Of a stretch of 34,061 nucleotides of DNA, positions 1 through 7,817 are shown one piece after another. Under the pieces are notes generated by a model that saw only the letters and a program-made list of their open reading frames with translations, had not been told where the DNA came from and did not search any database. The stretch is from Terriglobia bacterium (GTDB lineage: Bacteria > Acidobacteriota > Terriglobia > Bryobacterales > UBA6623). A program made the translations under genes and the position numbers. The stretch lies in the NCBI GenBank assembly GCA_009838515.1, contig VXRL01000080.1, forward strand, positions 1 to 34,061, read 5' to 3'. Each line of letters begins with the position of its first letter. The first letter of the stretch is position 1.

Positions 1-1
1 C

Positions 2-241
2 TGTACTTGGCGACATGGGGGGGCTGGGCTCTCCAGGCCCAGGCAGAGGGTAGTTGCAGAAACGGAAGCGTGGGTGGACGAAGAGACCGTCACGGTCACC
101 ATGAGCGCGCTTGCATCTTCGGAAGCGGGCGTCTATGTGGTCACGCTGGACCTGCCGGCAGATCTCGAAGCCGGCGATCACACTGTCAAGATCGCTGTGG
201 GCGGGCACGAGAGCAATTCGGTCGCGTTCGAGTCGGAATAG
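2..241 (+). CDS. C-terminal fragment of a TIGR03437-like secreted surface protein (partial)
   Basis: The open frame enters from the left edge and stops with TAG at 239-241, so only the last 79 or so residues are present. The final 45 residues read as a small beta-sandwich. They contain GVYVVTLDLP, then DLEAGDHTVKIAVGG, then SNSVAF. This order resembles the C-terminal domain (TIGR03437-type, IPT/TIG-like) repeated in many secreted proteins of Solibacter and relatives. The function of the parent protein cannot be told from this piece. The first 17 codons are rich in Gly, Pro and Arg and follow a run of seven G near base 17, so the edge sequence may contain an error. The next gene starts 30 bases downstream on the same strand. 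The domain call is moderately sure; the family was not searched. Confidence 0.6.
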   Translation, partial: CTWRHGGAGLSRPRQRVVAETEAWVDEETVTVTMSALASSEAGVYVVTLDLPADLEAGDHTVKIAVGGHESNSVAFESE

Positions 242-271
242 TACGAAACGCCATGTCGCTAGACTCTTAGG

Positions 272-949
272 ATGCTGGGCGCAGTGCTTCGCTGGGGCCT
301 CTTCACAGGAATCGTCCTCGCGCTGGTCTTGGTGCCTTTCTTGCTGTTCGAGGAGAGCATCGCGCGTCTCTCCGAAGCGTTGCTGCAAGGCTCCGCAGGT
401 CGGCTGTCGATCGGCGTGGCCGTCGTGTTGCTGCTTGCGTCCGACCTGTTCGTGCCCGTCCCCTCGAGCTTGGTGGCGACAGCTTCGGGGCTATTGTTGG
501 GTCTGGTGCCGGGCATGGCCGCCACTTGGGTCGGAATGCAATCCGGGGCGCTCGCCGGCTACGGCGTCGGCCGCTGGGCTGGCAGGAGGGTTGCCACCCG
601 CATAGTGGGCGAATCCGAGCTTCAGCGCGCGGCCCGCGCTCATGGCCGTTGGGGCGGTCTTTTCCTGATCGCGTCACGGGCCGTGCCGGTTCTGGCCGAG
701 GGCTCCGTTGTGATCGCGGGGGTGGCTAGCATGCCGCTCCTGCGCTTCTTCGGTTGTGTCGGCATGTCGAATCTCGCGATTGCGGCGGTCTATGCGAGTG
801 TCGGGGCCTACGTCCGCGACGTCAACACGTTCTTGATGGCGTTTGCGGCTTCTATCCTGGTTCCCGGGTCCCTGATGCTGGCGCACCGGGCACTTGCGGC
901 GCGAGCGGCGCGCCGCTCCGCGGCCACGCAATGGGGACGGACCGTCTGA
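272..949 (+). CDS. VTT/DedA-type (SNARE-associated) integral membrane protein
   Basis: This 225-residue protein is almost wholly hydrophobic. One helix lies at about 5-27, followed by a 47-100 block with the motif FVPVPSS at 60-66 and a run of small residues ending in GYGVG. A second conserved block, SRAVPVLAEGSVVIAG, lies at 135-150, with further helices after it. This two-block pattern and the length fit the VTT (PF09335) superfamily of DedA, YdjX/TVP38 and TMEM64 proteins. Known members act as lipid scramblases or flippases, for example for undecaprenyl phosphate or phosphatidylethanolamine; the substrate here is unknown. The ATG at 272 has a weak TAGG before it. It lies 22 bases upstream of the SAM hydrolase gene and probably shares its transcript. 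The family is fairly sure, the exact role is not. Confidence 0.8.
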   Translation: MLGAVLRWGLFTGIVLALVLVPFLLFEESIARLSEALLQGSAGRLSIGVAVVLLLASDLFVPVPSSLVATASGLLLGLVPGMAATWVGMQSGALAGYGVGRWAGRRVATRIVGESELQRAARAHGRWGGLFLIASRAVPVLAEGSVVIAGVASMPLLRFFGCVGMSNLAIAAVYASVGAYVRDVNTFLMAFAASILVPGSLMLAHRALAARAARRSAATQWGRTV

Positions 950-971
950 TAGTCGGGCTGGGAGAGCGAGA

Positions 972-1760
972 ATGTCCCGAATGTTGCCCGGTGTGCTGAC
1001 GCTAACAACCGACTTTGGCTACCGCGACCACTATGTCGGGGCCATGAAGGGCGTGGTTGCCAGCCTCGCTCCGGGCGTGCAGGTCTTCGACATCACCCAC
1101 GATGTGCCGAGCTTCGACATTGCCGAGGGCGCATTCGCGATCGCGCAGGCGTGGCGGAGCTATCCCGACGCTACTGTCCACGTGGTGGTCGTGGATCCCG
1201 GAGTCGGATCGTCGCGGGCGCCCATAGCGGCTGCTGCGGGCCGGCACTTTTTCGTTGCACCGGACAACGGAGTGCTGTCGCAGGTCTTGGAGTCGGTCGG
1301 GACGTCCAGCATCCGCCGGGTAGAAACCCGGCACGGGCTGCGGGCGATCAGCCGCACGTTCCACGGGCGCGACCTGTTCGCCCCGGTCGCGGCTAGACTG
1401 GCCGCTGGCCTGAAGTTCGAGGATGTCGGCCCCAGCATGGCCGAGCCGGTCCGGCTTCCGCCGGTCGCTGTCGCTGCCGGCATCGGGGCCGTGCTCCACG
1501 TGGACCGGTTCGGCAACATCGTGACTAGCTTTCGTCAGGAGGACCTAGCCGCCGGCGCAGGGCTGGAGATTGGCGGAAGGATAGTTGGCTCGCGAGCCGA
1601 TTCGTATGCCGATGCTCCCGAGGGGGAGCTGTTCCTGATCTTGGGTAGTTCCGGATATGTGGAGATATCACTGAACCGGGGCAGCGCGGCCGCATCGCTG
1701 CGAGCGCGAGCGGGAGCGCACGTGGCACTGGCGCGCTCTCGGTCTGGGCAGGGTGTGTAA
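972..1760 (+). CDS. S-adenosyl-L-methionine hydrolase (hydroxide adenosyltransferase, DUF62 family)
   Basis: The product is 262 residues from the ATG at 972, which has GGAG about seven bases upstream; the open frame runs back to 894, inside the VTT gene. It begins with the family signature LTTDFGYRDHYVGAMKG (10-26) and has ITHDVPSFDI at 41-50. The catalytic trio known from archaeal DUF62 enzymes is seen as Asp75 (VVVDPGVGS), Arg82 and His131 (TFHGRDLFAP). The C-terminal beta-barrel domain has HVDRFGNIVTS near 177. Family members hydrolyse SAM to adenosine and methionine using water. The fluorinase/chlorinase relatives share the fold, but the Arg and His argue for a hydrolase. It is the last gene of the short plus-strand group and converges on fhs. 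Confidence 0.88.
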   Translation: MSRMLPGVLTLTTDFGYRDHYVGAMKGVVASLAPGVQVFDITHDVPSFDIAEGAFAIAQAWRSYPDATVHVVVVDPGVGSSRAPIAAAAGRHFFVAPDNGVLSQVLESVGTSSIRRVETRHGLRAISRTFHGRDLFAPVAARLAAGLKFEDVGPSMAEPVRLPPVAVAAGIGAVLHVDRFGNIVTSFRQEDLAAGAGLEIGGRIVGSRADSYADAPEGELFLILGSSGYVEISLNRGSAAASLRARAGAHVALARSRSGQGV

Positions 1761-1784
1761 CGCGCCCAAGGCCTAGCGGGGGGC

Positions 1785-1797
1785 GGCCGTAGCGGCC
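1785..1797. terminator. Short hairpin between convergent genes
   Basis: GGCCG (1785-1789), loop TAG and CGGCC (1793-1797) form a five-base-pair hairpin in the 67-base gap between the ends of the SAM hydrolase and fhs genes. There is no clear T-tract on either side. It may help end transcription in both directions, but a stem this short in GC-rich DNA can arise by chance. Confidence 0.25.
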
Positions 1798-1827
1798 CTT
1801 GCTTGTCCGGCTAGACTCGCCGCAGAA

Positions 1828-3507
1828 CTAGCCCAGGCCTTCCACGAGTCCGTCGTCGGTGACGCGCATGGATTCCGCGGCGGGCAGCCTAGGGAGCCCG
1901 GGCATCGTCATGATCTCGCCGCAGATTGCCACGACGAAACCGGCCCCCGAGGACAGGCGAACCTCTCGAACGGGCACCGAATGCCCGCTCGGCGAACCCA
2001 GCAGCTTGGGATCGGCGGAGAAGCTGTACTGCGTCTTGGCCATGCATACCGGGAGCTTGCAGTAGCCAGCCTCATCCCAGCGGCTCAGCTGGCTGCGAAC
2101 GCGCTTGCCCGCCTCAATGCCATCAGCGTGGTAGATTCTCCTCGCCACGACCTGCATCTTCTCCAGTAGGGGCATTTCTGCTGGATACAGTGGCGCGAAT
2201 CGGCCGTCGCGCTTCCGCAGCATTGCGATGACGTGACGCGCAAGCGCCTCCGCTCCAGCCGAACCGTCCGCCCAGTGCGTGCAAGGGATCGCTTCAATGC
2301 CACGGCCTCTTACGTAGGACTGGATGGTGGCGACCTCGTCATCAGTGTCGGTAGCGAATCGGTTGATTGCCACCGCGGTCGGCACCCCGAATTGCCGGAC
2401 ATTGTCGATGTGTCGACCTAGATTGGCGCAGCCCTTCTCTACCGCGGCGGCGTTCTCCGCAGCGAGGTTATCCTTCCCGGCTCCGCCATTCCACTTCAGA
2501 GCGCGCACGGTGGCGACGATTACCGCCGCTTCGGGATTCAACCCGGCGCCGCGGCACTTGATGTTGAAGAACTTCTCGGCTCCGAGGTCCGCGCCGAACC
2601 CGGCTTCGGTGACTACGTAGTCCGCGAGCTTCAGCGCTGTCTTGGTTGCAATCACCGAGTTGCAGCCGTGGGCGATGTTTGCGAACGGGCCGCCATGGAT
2701 GAACGCTGGGGTGTTCTCGATGGTCTGCGCGAGATTCGGTTGCATCGCGTCCCGCAGGAGCACGCTCATGGCGCCGTCAGCGCTGAGGTCGCGGCAGAAC
2801 ACCGGGGAGCGGTCTCGTCGGTAACCGACGATGATCTTGCCGAGCCGCCGTCTCAAGTCGCGCAGGTCGCTTGCCAGGCACAAGATGGCCATGATCTCGG
2901 AGGCGGCTGTGATGTCGAACCCGGTCTCGCGGGGGAACCCGTTGCGGACGCCTCCGAGCGAGCTGACGATTTGGCGCAATGCGCGGTCGTTTGTGTCTAG
3001 GACGCGCCGCCACACCACACGCCGGGTGTCGATACCCGCGTTGCCACGCCAATGGATGCTGTTGTCAACCAGTGCAGCCAGCAAGTTGTGGGCGGCGGCA
3101 ATCGCGTGAAAGTCTCCGGTGAAGTGGAGATTTATGTCCTCCATCGGGACGACTTGAGCCCGCCCGCCACCGGTCGCCCCTCCCTTCATCCCGAAACATG
3201 GGCCTAGCGAGGGCTCGCGCAAGCAGATCGCAGTCATATTGCCCAACTGGCTCAGGGCGTCGCCCAGGCCGACTGTGGTCGTGGTCTTGCCCTCGCCGGG
3301 AGGAGTTGGGTTCACCCCGGTAACCAAGATCAGCTTTCCGTCCGGTCGCCCGCCCAGCGAGTCCGTGAACTGCCCGGACAGCTTTGCCTTGTCTCGCCCG
3401 AACGCGAGGACGTGCTTGCTTGGGACTCCAAGCCTCGCCGCAATCTCTTGTATCGGTCTAAGCCTTGCTCCACGCGCAATTTCGATGTCGGTGTTGAAAG
3501 AAGCCAT
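1828..3507 (-). CDS. fhs: Formate--tetrahydrofolate ligase
   Basis: This enzyme joins formate to tetrahydrofolate with ATP, giving 10-formyl-THF for one-carbon metabolism. At 559 residues it is the usual length for the family. The ATP site GEGKTTTT is at 71-78 within [20 protein letters not shown], and [21 protein letters not shown] follows near 95. Further on are [12 protein letters not shown] and a [15 protein letters not shown] stretch, all family hallmarks. The ATG at 3507 has only a poor Shine-Dalgarno. The gene stands alone on the minus strand behind a 426-base gap, with a palindrome 41-62 bases upstream of the start. No acetogenesis partner is nearby, so a housekeeping role in folate metabolism is the simplest reading. 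Identification is very secure. Confidence 0.97.
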   Translation of the reverse strand: MASFNTDIEIARGARLRPIQEIAARLGVPSKHVLAFGRDKAKLSGQFTDSLGGRPDGKLILVTGVNPTPPGEGKTTTTVGLGDALSQLGNMTAICLREPSLGPCFGMKGGATGGGRAQVVPMEDINLHFTGDFHAIAAAHNLLAALVDNSIHWRGNAGIDTRRVVWRRVLDTNDRALRQIVSSLGGVRNGFPRETGFDITAASEIMAILCLASDLRDLRRRLGKIIVGYRRDRSPVFCRDLSADGAMSVLLRDAMQPNLAQTIENTPAFIHGGPFANIAHGCNSVIATKTALKLADYVVTEAGFGADLGAEKFFNIKCRGAGLNPEAAVIVATVRALKWNGGAGKDNLAAENAAAVEKGCANLGRHIDNVRQFGVPTAVAINRFATDTDDEVATIQSYVRGRGIEAIPCTHWADGSAGAEALARHVIAMLRKRDGRFAPLYPAEMPLLEKMQVVARRIYHADGIEAGKRVRSQLSRWDEAGYCKLPVCMAKTQYSFSADPKLLGSPSGHSVPVREVRLSSGAGFVVAICGEIMTMPGLPRLPAAESMRVTDDGLVEGLG

Positions 3508-3547
3508 AGGAAGCAGTCCGCTCTAGATCGGCGAAGATTGTCGGATT

Positions 3548-3569
3548 GCGGCCTGTCAGGACAGGCCGC
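3548..3569. promoter_or_regulatory. Perfect inverted repeat upstream of fhs
   Basis: Arms GCGGCCTGTC (3548-3557) and GACAGGCCGC (3560-3569) are exact complements around a two-base centre. The site is 41-62 bases upstream of the fhs start. With so tight a centre it looks more like a dimer-binding operator than an RNA hairpin, although a hairpin with a four- to six-base loop is also possible. No T-tract follows on either strand, which argues against a terminator. Confidence 0.45.
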
Positions 3570-3933
3570 TGCGAGCATCGTGGGCCGGCGGGCAATCTGC
3601 CGTCCGCCCAGAACCGCTAGGGCGGGGCGCTTGCGGCGAGCCGCCTCGGCGGAAACAGGCCTGCCGTCCAGTGGATGTCATGGCACGAGAACGTCCTCGA
3701 TAATTTGGATTGTAGCCGACAGGGTTGAATCTCGGGTTTCGGGGCCGCATCGCGTGCCGCACTGCGCCCTTTCTGCCGCGCCAATTCCGGGCTCGGGCCG
3801 AACTCCGCAATGCGGTGGCCGGGCAGCGCCTGAAGAACACGCCCGTTGGGGTCCTTCTCATCAGCGCAAAGAGTAGCGCGTTGGCCGATGCCACGAGATT
3901 GGCCAGGCTAGTGTGCCGGACTTCGTGCTGAAG
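3570..3933. other. Non-coding stretch between the M23 gene and fhs
   Basis: No believable gene is seen here; the frames that are open on either strand are rich in Arg, Pro and Ser and match nothing. On the minus strand a -10-like TACAAT lies at 3714-3709, about 200 bases upstream of fhs, but without a good -35. No tRNA, 6S or SRP RNA pattern was recognised. Confidence 0.3.
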
Positions 3934-4797
3934 CTAGTCGGCGCGAGAAATGGGGTATGTGTTTGGCTTGCTCCTAAGGTAGCGGTAGGGATTGACGGTC
4001 AGACCCTTGGAACTCACTTCGTAGTGGACATGTGCGCCCGTCGTGCGCCCGGTCGATCCCACCAAACCGATCAAGTCGCCGCGCTGGACGGGCTGGCCCG
4101 GCCGAACAAGGTATTCCTTGAGATGTCCGTAGGTCGTGCTGAAGCCGTTCCTGCCGTGAAGTATCTTCACACATTTGCCGAGTCCGGCATCCCAGCCCGT
4201 CATCGAGACGAATCCATCTGCCGTCGCCCGCACAGGGGAACCATAGGGCGCGCTAATGTCTATCCCGCGGTGAAACACGCCCTTGCCGTGGAACGGGTCC
4301 AAGCGTCTTCCGTATGCGCTCGTGATGTAGCCCTTGACTGGCCAGATCGACGGCGTGCTGTTCGCCAGCAGATTCGAGCCGGCAAGCGAAGGGCGGTCAA
4401 GCGCGTCCTGAAGCCGGTCATACTGGTTCAGCGATGCATAGTAGGCCGGGGCTAGATCCGAGCCGAAGGCGTCTTCTGCCTCTAAGGCGTCGCGTTGAAT
4501 GCCGTAGGCGATCGAAACCTGGAATGCCAAGCCGCTCAGCGAGGCCAGCTGTTCCTCGCGCTCTTGCGAGGTCAGCACCAAGCTCTCGTACTCCTCGCGG
4601 AGCGCCTCGCTCTGGGACAGCAGCCGCTCTGTCTCTTTCGCCTTCTTGAAGTATCCGGCCGCCAGACCGATGGCTGCCAGCAGCGCGACTACAACAAGGC
4701 TAGCGGCTAGTTGCAATCCCCAGTGTGGAACCTCGAATCGCCCGAGACGCCCCAGCCTAGGGTGGGCAATAATGACTAGGAATCGTTTGTCTCGCAT
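3934..4797 (-). CDS. Membrane-anchored M23 (LytM-type) peptidase
   Basis: This is a zinc endopeptidase expected to cut peptide cross-links of murein in the periplasm. From the ATG at 4797 it has 287 residues. There is a short cytoplasmic basic start (MRDKRFLVII), one membrane helix at about 27-49, a coiled coil at about 52-90 and the M23 domain from about 150 to 272. Zinc ligands are His176 and Asp180 (HRGID) and His258; His225 (YGHL) and His256 (HVH) complete the active site, so the enzyme looks active rather than an EnvC/NlpD-like dead regulator. The frame is open up to 4875, but that longer start falls inside the promoter. The MRDKRF start is also typical of relatives. It is transcribed divergently from thiL. 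The family is secure. Confidence 0.9.
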   Translation of the reverse strand: MRDKRFLVIIAHPRLGRLGRFEVPHWGLQLAASLVVVALLAAIGLAAGYFKKAKETERLLSQSEALREEYESLVLTSQEREEQLASLSGLAFQVSIAYGIQRDALEAEDAFGSDLAPAYYASLNQYDRLQDALDRPSLAGSNLLANSTPSIWPVKGYITSAYGRRLDPFHGKGVFHRGIDISAPYGSPVRATADGFVSMTGWDAGLGKCVKILHGRNGFSTTYGHLKEYLVRPGQPVQRGDLIGLVGSTGRTTGAHVHYEVSSKGLTVNPYRYLRSKPNTYPISRAD

Positions 4798-4875
4798 GCG
4801 GAACCTAGTGCTGGCGCAGTGAACTGACCGATGCGCACGAGCGACATTGCGCGATTTTGGGCCCCAAGTGCCCAA

Positions 4876-4903
4876 GGTATACGACGGCGGACGGCGTTGT
4901 CAA
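4876..4903 (-). promoter_or_regulatory. Sigma70-type promoter for the M23 peptidase gene
   Basis: On the minus strand TTGACA (4903-4898) is followed after 16 bases by TATACC (4881-4876), a perfect -35 and a four-of-six -10. The predicted transcript start, around 4869, leaves a leader of about 70 bases before the ATG at 4797. It also rules against the upstream in-frame start at 4875. Confidence 0.6.
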
Positions 4904-4944
4904 GTTGCAATGCCGGTCAACAAAGCCTTGGCGATGCGCGATTC

Positions 4945-4964
4945 AGCGCGAATCGATTCGCGCT
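4945..4964. promoter_or_regulatory. Perfect 20-bp palindrome just upstream of thiL
   Basis: AGCGCGAATCGATTCGCGCT reads the same on both strands and ends five bases before the thiL ATG. Its right end abuts the only Shine-Dalgarno-like bases (AGG, 4965-4967 region). It also lies about 42 bases upstream of the M23 promoter. It could be an operator shared by the divergent genes, or in RNA an eight-base-pair hairpin with a TCGA loop masking the thiL start. Confidence 0.5.
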
Positions 4965-4969
4965 AGGCC

Positions 4970-5902
4970 ATGGAAGATCAGCTCATCCGGATGATTGAGG
5001 CCCTCTGGGCTGGCCAAGGCAACTCTCGCGTTGCGGTCGGCGGTGGGGACGACTGTGGTGTACTGCGCGTCTCAGACGGCGCGGTCGATTGGCTGGTGAC
5101 TTCGGACCAGCTGATCGAGAACCGCCACTTTGTTCGGGATCGGCATCCGCCGCGGGATCTGGGCCGCAAGGCGCTTGTCCGATCACTCAGCGACATAGCC
5201 GCGATGGGGGGCAGGCCGCAGTGCTTCTTGCAAACTGTCTGCCTGCCTGACTGGGCGGCGCGTTCGCAGTGGCACGAGGAATTCCAGCAGGGGCTGCGCG
5301 CAGCAGCAGACGATCTCGATCTCCCTGACCTGGCGTTGCTGGGAGGGGATGTCGCCGCCGGCGATCTGTTCGTCGCTACGGTGACCGCGATCGGGCAAGT
5401 CGCTGCGGGAACCGCCCTGTTGCGCAGCGGCGCTCGACCGGGCGACCAGCTCTGCGTCTCGGGCAGCTTGGGTGGGTCCGCGCAGGGACTGAGACTGCTC
5501 CTCGGCGAATCGCCCCCTCCGCTCGACCATCCCGCAGTGCGTCGGCACTGTGCGCCGAGTTCAAGGCTGTCTTTGGGATGGTCGTTGCGGGAACTTCCCG
5601 CAACCGCCGCCTTGGACCTCAGCGACGGGCTCGCGATCGATGCCAATCGCCTGGCCGACGCCAGCTGCGTCGCGCTCGTGATCGAAGCGTCCCGAGTGCC
5701 TCTGTTTCCGGGTTCGGCGCTAGCTGATGCGCTGGTCTCGGGCGAAGAGTACGAACTGCTGTTTACGTGTGCGGGCAGAGACACTGGGTTGAACGGGCTG
5801 GATGTGACCCCGGTCGGCAGGGTCGAGCAAGGATCGGGCGTTTGGCTCCAGACCAACCAAGGCCGGCAACGGCTCCCGCCAACGGGATTCAGCCATTTCT
5901 AG
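4970..5902 (+). CDS. thiL: Thiamine-monophosphate kinase
   Basis: ThiL phosphorylates thiamine monophosphate to the active cofactor thiamine diphosphate in the cytoplasm. The 310-residue product has the PurM/AIR-synthase layout of the family. GDDCGVL is at 26-32, SDQLIENRHF near 45 and SLSDIAAMGG just after. GGD lies near 125, DLSDGLAID past the middle, GEEYELLF near 257, and the C-terminal GFSHF matches the usual GFDHF ending. Acidic residues for magnesium and ATP are all present. The ATG at 4970 has poor ribosome-binding bases (AGG at short spacing) adjoining a palindrome. No thiamine-pyrophosphate riboswitch was recognised and no other thiamine gene is near. It ends 16 bases from the convergent SSF gene. 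Confidence 0.95.
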   Translation: MEDQLIRMIEALWAGQGNSRVAVGGGDDCGVLRVSDGAVDWLVTSDQLIENRHFVRDRHPPRDLGRKALVRSLSDIAAMGGRPQCFLQTVCLPDWAARSQWHEEFQQGLRAAADDLDLPDLALLGGDVAAGDLFVATVTAIGQVAAGTALLRSGARPGDQLCVSGSLGGSAQGLRLLLGESPPPLDHPAVRRHCAPSSRLSLGWSLRELPATAALDLSDGLAIDANRLADASCVALVIEASRVPLFPGSALADALVSGEEYELLFTCAGRDTGLNGLDVTPVGRVEQGSGVWLQTNQGRQRLPPTGFSHF

Positions 5903-5918
5903 GTCGGTCGCGAGTCTC

Positions 5919-7391
5919 CTATACGTCAAGCAGCGCGTCGATCTCACGGCTGAGCCGGGGCGGCGGAGTCGCCAGCGAGACCAAGACGAATACCACGGTC
6001 GCTGCCAGCAGCGCGACAGCGCCGACCGCCAAGCCGGGTGGCAGAAGCGCGTAGCCGTGGCGCGCCGACATCTCCAAAAAGAAATTCAGCGCGATGCTGG
6101 TACTGATCGAGGCCACGCAAGCCTGTCCCGTGGCCCGCTTCCAGTTCATGCCTATGCATACGCTGGGAACGATGGCGGCCGCGAACGTCCCCCAGCCAAA
6201 CGTGCCGAGCAGGGCGATCAGGCTTTCCATGTAGAGCGCGAACACCGCCGATACGACCAGCAGCGCCCCTGTCACGATCCTGGACCACAGCAGTTCGCGC
6301 TCCAATGGCCTGCCGCGGAGCGCGATGGGAATGTCGCGCACGACCGCGGCCGCGCCTAGGTTGAGGAACGAGTCGGCCGTAGACATGATTGCCGCCAGCA
6401 GGCCTGCAAACACGATGCCCGCCAGCAGTTCCGGGGTGTACTGGAGCAGGAACGTGGGTGCCGCCAGGTCGGGATTCTCCAGTTCCGGGTGATCGCCCCT
6501 GGCAACCAGCGTGCGCATGGCCAGCCCGATCCCCATCCACAGCATCGCCAGCACGAGGTAGCTCGCGCCCGTTGCGAGGGCGCTCCATTTCAGCTGCCGA
6601 ATGTCCTTGAGCATCATCAGCTTGGTGACCGCGTGAGGCTGTCCGGATGCCCCGATCCCGAAGAGCAGCATCCAGCTCAGGGCGGCCATGTCGCCACGCG
6701 AGCCCCAAGGGCCGAAGTAGTCCGGTTCCATGGCCCACAGCGTCTGGCTGATGGACTGCATGCCCCCGCCGACCTTGAGGCACTGCAGCAGCACCGCGAT
6801 GGCCGCGCCCAGCATCAGCAGGCCTTGGAATAGGTCCGTGTAGACGCCCGCCACGATCCCACCGGCGATGGAGTAGAAGGCAAGCACCCCCAGCCCGATG
6901 CTCAGGGCTACCAGCAGATCGATGCCCAAGACGGCCTGCAGTACCGTGCCGATGGCAAGGATCTGCGTGCCGAGGTATCCGATGACGCCCAAGAAGATGG
7001 CGGCGCTCATTGCCAGAGGCGGCCACATGCCGCCATAGCGGGCCGCGATGGCTTCGGGCAAGGTCAGGATCGGTCGCACTTCGACGAGCAGGCGCAAACG
7101 CTTGCCTGTCAATAGGAAGACCACCGGCAGGCTGAATGCCGATACGAACACCATCCAGAGCGAACTTGAGCCGGATTCGTAGACTAGGCCGGGGCCGCCG
7201 ACGAAGCCAAACCCGCTCATCACGCTCGAGATCGTGGCCATGACCACGACGACCGGTCCCAGGGACTTGCCGGCGAGGAAGAAGTCAGCCGCCGAAGAGG
7301 TGCGGCGCATAGCCCACACGCCGATCACCGCGCAACTCGCCAGATAGACGACCACACAGGTGATGATGAGTTGCGAATCGGCGGTCGGCAT
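5919..7391 (-). CDS. Sodium:solute symporter (SSF) family transporter
   Basis: This 490-residue protein has about 13 hydrophobic helices and the SSF pattern. It opens with a helix, then SAADFFLAGKSLGPVVV, then SSVMSGFGFVGGPGLVYE, the sodium-site region of the family. A later SGQPHAVTKLMMLKD and LLAAIMSTADSFLNLGAAAVVRDI correspond to helices 7-8 of PutP/vSGLT-like proteins, with the Ser-Thr of the second sodium site (MSTADSFL). Substrates in this family include sugars, proline, pantothenate, acetate and choline, and the sequence alone does not choose among them. It is the last gene of the sulfatase operon, 15 bases after a small membrane protein. Import of a compound freed by the sulfatase is therefore plausible, but inferred from position only. 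Confidence 0.9.
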   Translation of the reverse strand: MPTADSQLIITCVVVYLASCAVIGVWAMRRTSSAADFFLAGKSLGPVVVVMATISSVMSGFGFVGGPGLVYESGSSSLWMVFVSAFSLPVVFLLTGKRLRLLVEVRPILTLPEAIAARYGGMWPPLAMSAAIFLGVIGYLGTQILAIGTVLQAVLGIDLLVALSIGLGVLAFYSIAGGIVAGVYTDLFQGLLMLGAAIAVLLQCLKVGGGMQSISQTLWAMEPDYFGPWGSRGDMAALSWMLLFGIGASGQPHAVTKLMMLKDIRQLKWSALATGASYLVLAMLWMGIGLAMRTLVARGDHPELENPDLAAPTFLLQYTPELLAGIVFAGLLAAIMSTADSFLNLGAAAVVRDIPIALRGRPLERELLWSRIVTGALLVVSAVFALYMESLIALLGTFGWGTFAAAIVPSVCIGMNWKRATGQACVASISTSIALNFFLEMSARHGYALLPPGLAVGAVALLAATVVFVLVSLATPPPRLSREIDALLDV

Positions 7392-7406
7392 GGGTCGCTC
7401 GGGCGC

Positions 7407-7817
7407 CTACTGTTTCGAGGAATAGCGCTCGATGAACGCGCGCTGCCTGTCAGGCGGAAGGACTTCGCGGTCGAAAATCAGGCCGTAGAGCACGCCGAGC
7501 ATCAGTCCCAATGGCGCGATGCCGTAAACGAGCAGCGCCGTGCCAGCCGGGAACCCGCCGATGGTCTTCAGCGGTCCGGTCGGGTCGTGTAGGTGGAACT
7601 GAAGCGCCAGCAAGCAGCAGAATCCGATCCCGAACGCCAGCACCGCCGCAAGGGTGAGTCGGGACGGTCGCCCGGGCGAGCGCAGGCCGAGCAGGCACAG
7701 CACCACGATCAGTGCCACCGAGGCCATGCCGAGCAGCGCCGCGTTCCCGGCGAATCCGCCGGCCAGCGCGATCAGGCAAATGACAGCGGCCAGAGCCGCC
7801 AGCGGGGAGTTATTCAC
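7407..7817 (-). CDS. Small four-helix membrane protein, possible SSF accessory subunit
   Basis: I do not recognise the family. The start is taken as GTG at 7817, overlapping the sulfatase stop as GTGA, which signals translational coupling; the frame extends upstream only through sulfatase coding sequence. The product is 136 residues. A continuous hydrophobic block at 6-45 probably makes two helices. A third lies at 55-75 and a fourth at 92-114, which includes GGFPAGTALLVYGIAPLG at 87-104. The charged tail (FDREVLPPDRQRAFIERYSSKQ region) is predicted cytoplasmic. The SSF gene starts 15 bases later. Small partner proteins of SSF transporters are known (DUF4212, YhdT-type), but this one is longer, so partnership is inferred from the operon, not from homology. 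Confidence 0.72.
   Translation of the reverse strand: MNNSPLAALAAVICLIALAGGFAGNAALLGMASVALIVVLCLLGLRSPGRPSRLTLAAVLAFGIGFCCLLALQFHLHDPTGPLKTIGGFPAGTALLVYGIAPLGLMLGVLYGLIFDREVLPPDRQRAFIERYSSKQ

Noticed and set aside
972..1760. Fluorinase or chlorinase instead of SAM hydrolase
   Set aside because: The Asp75/Arg82/His131 set is that of the water-using branch, and nothing nearby suggests halogen metabolism.
3681..3687. TGGCACG that might be a sigma54 -24 element
   Set aside because: No TTGC-like -12 element follows at the required spacing.
3556..3894. Minus-strand frame of 112 codons between the M23 gene and fhs
   Set aside because: The product is very Arg-rich and looks random, and it covers the palindrome before fhs.
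4798..4875. Longer N-terminus of the M23 peptidase from 4875
   Set aside because: That start lies at the -10 element and before the predicted transcript start; the MRDKRF start fits relatives.
4978..5856. Open frame of 292 codons opposite thiL
   Set aside because: Its product is Ser/Arg/Pro-rich and shows no domain; it mirrors a strongly conserved thiL gene in GC-rich DNA.
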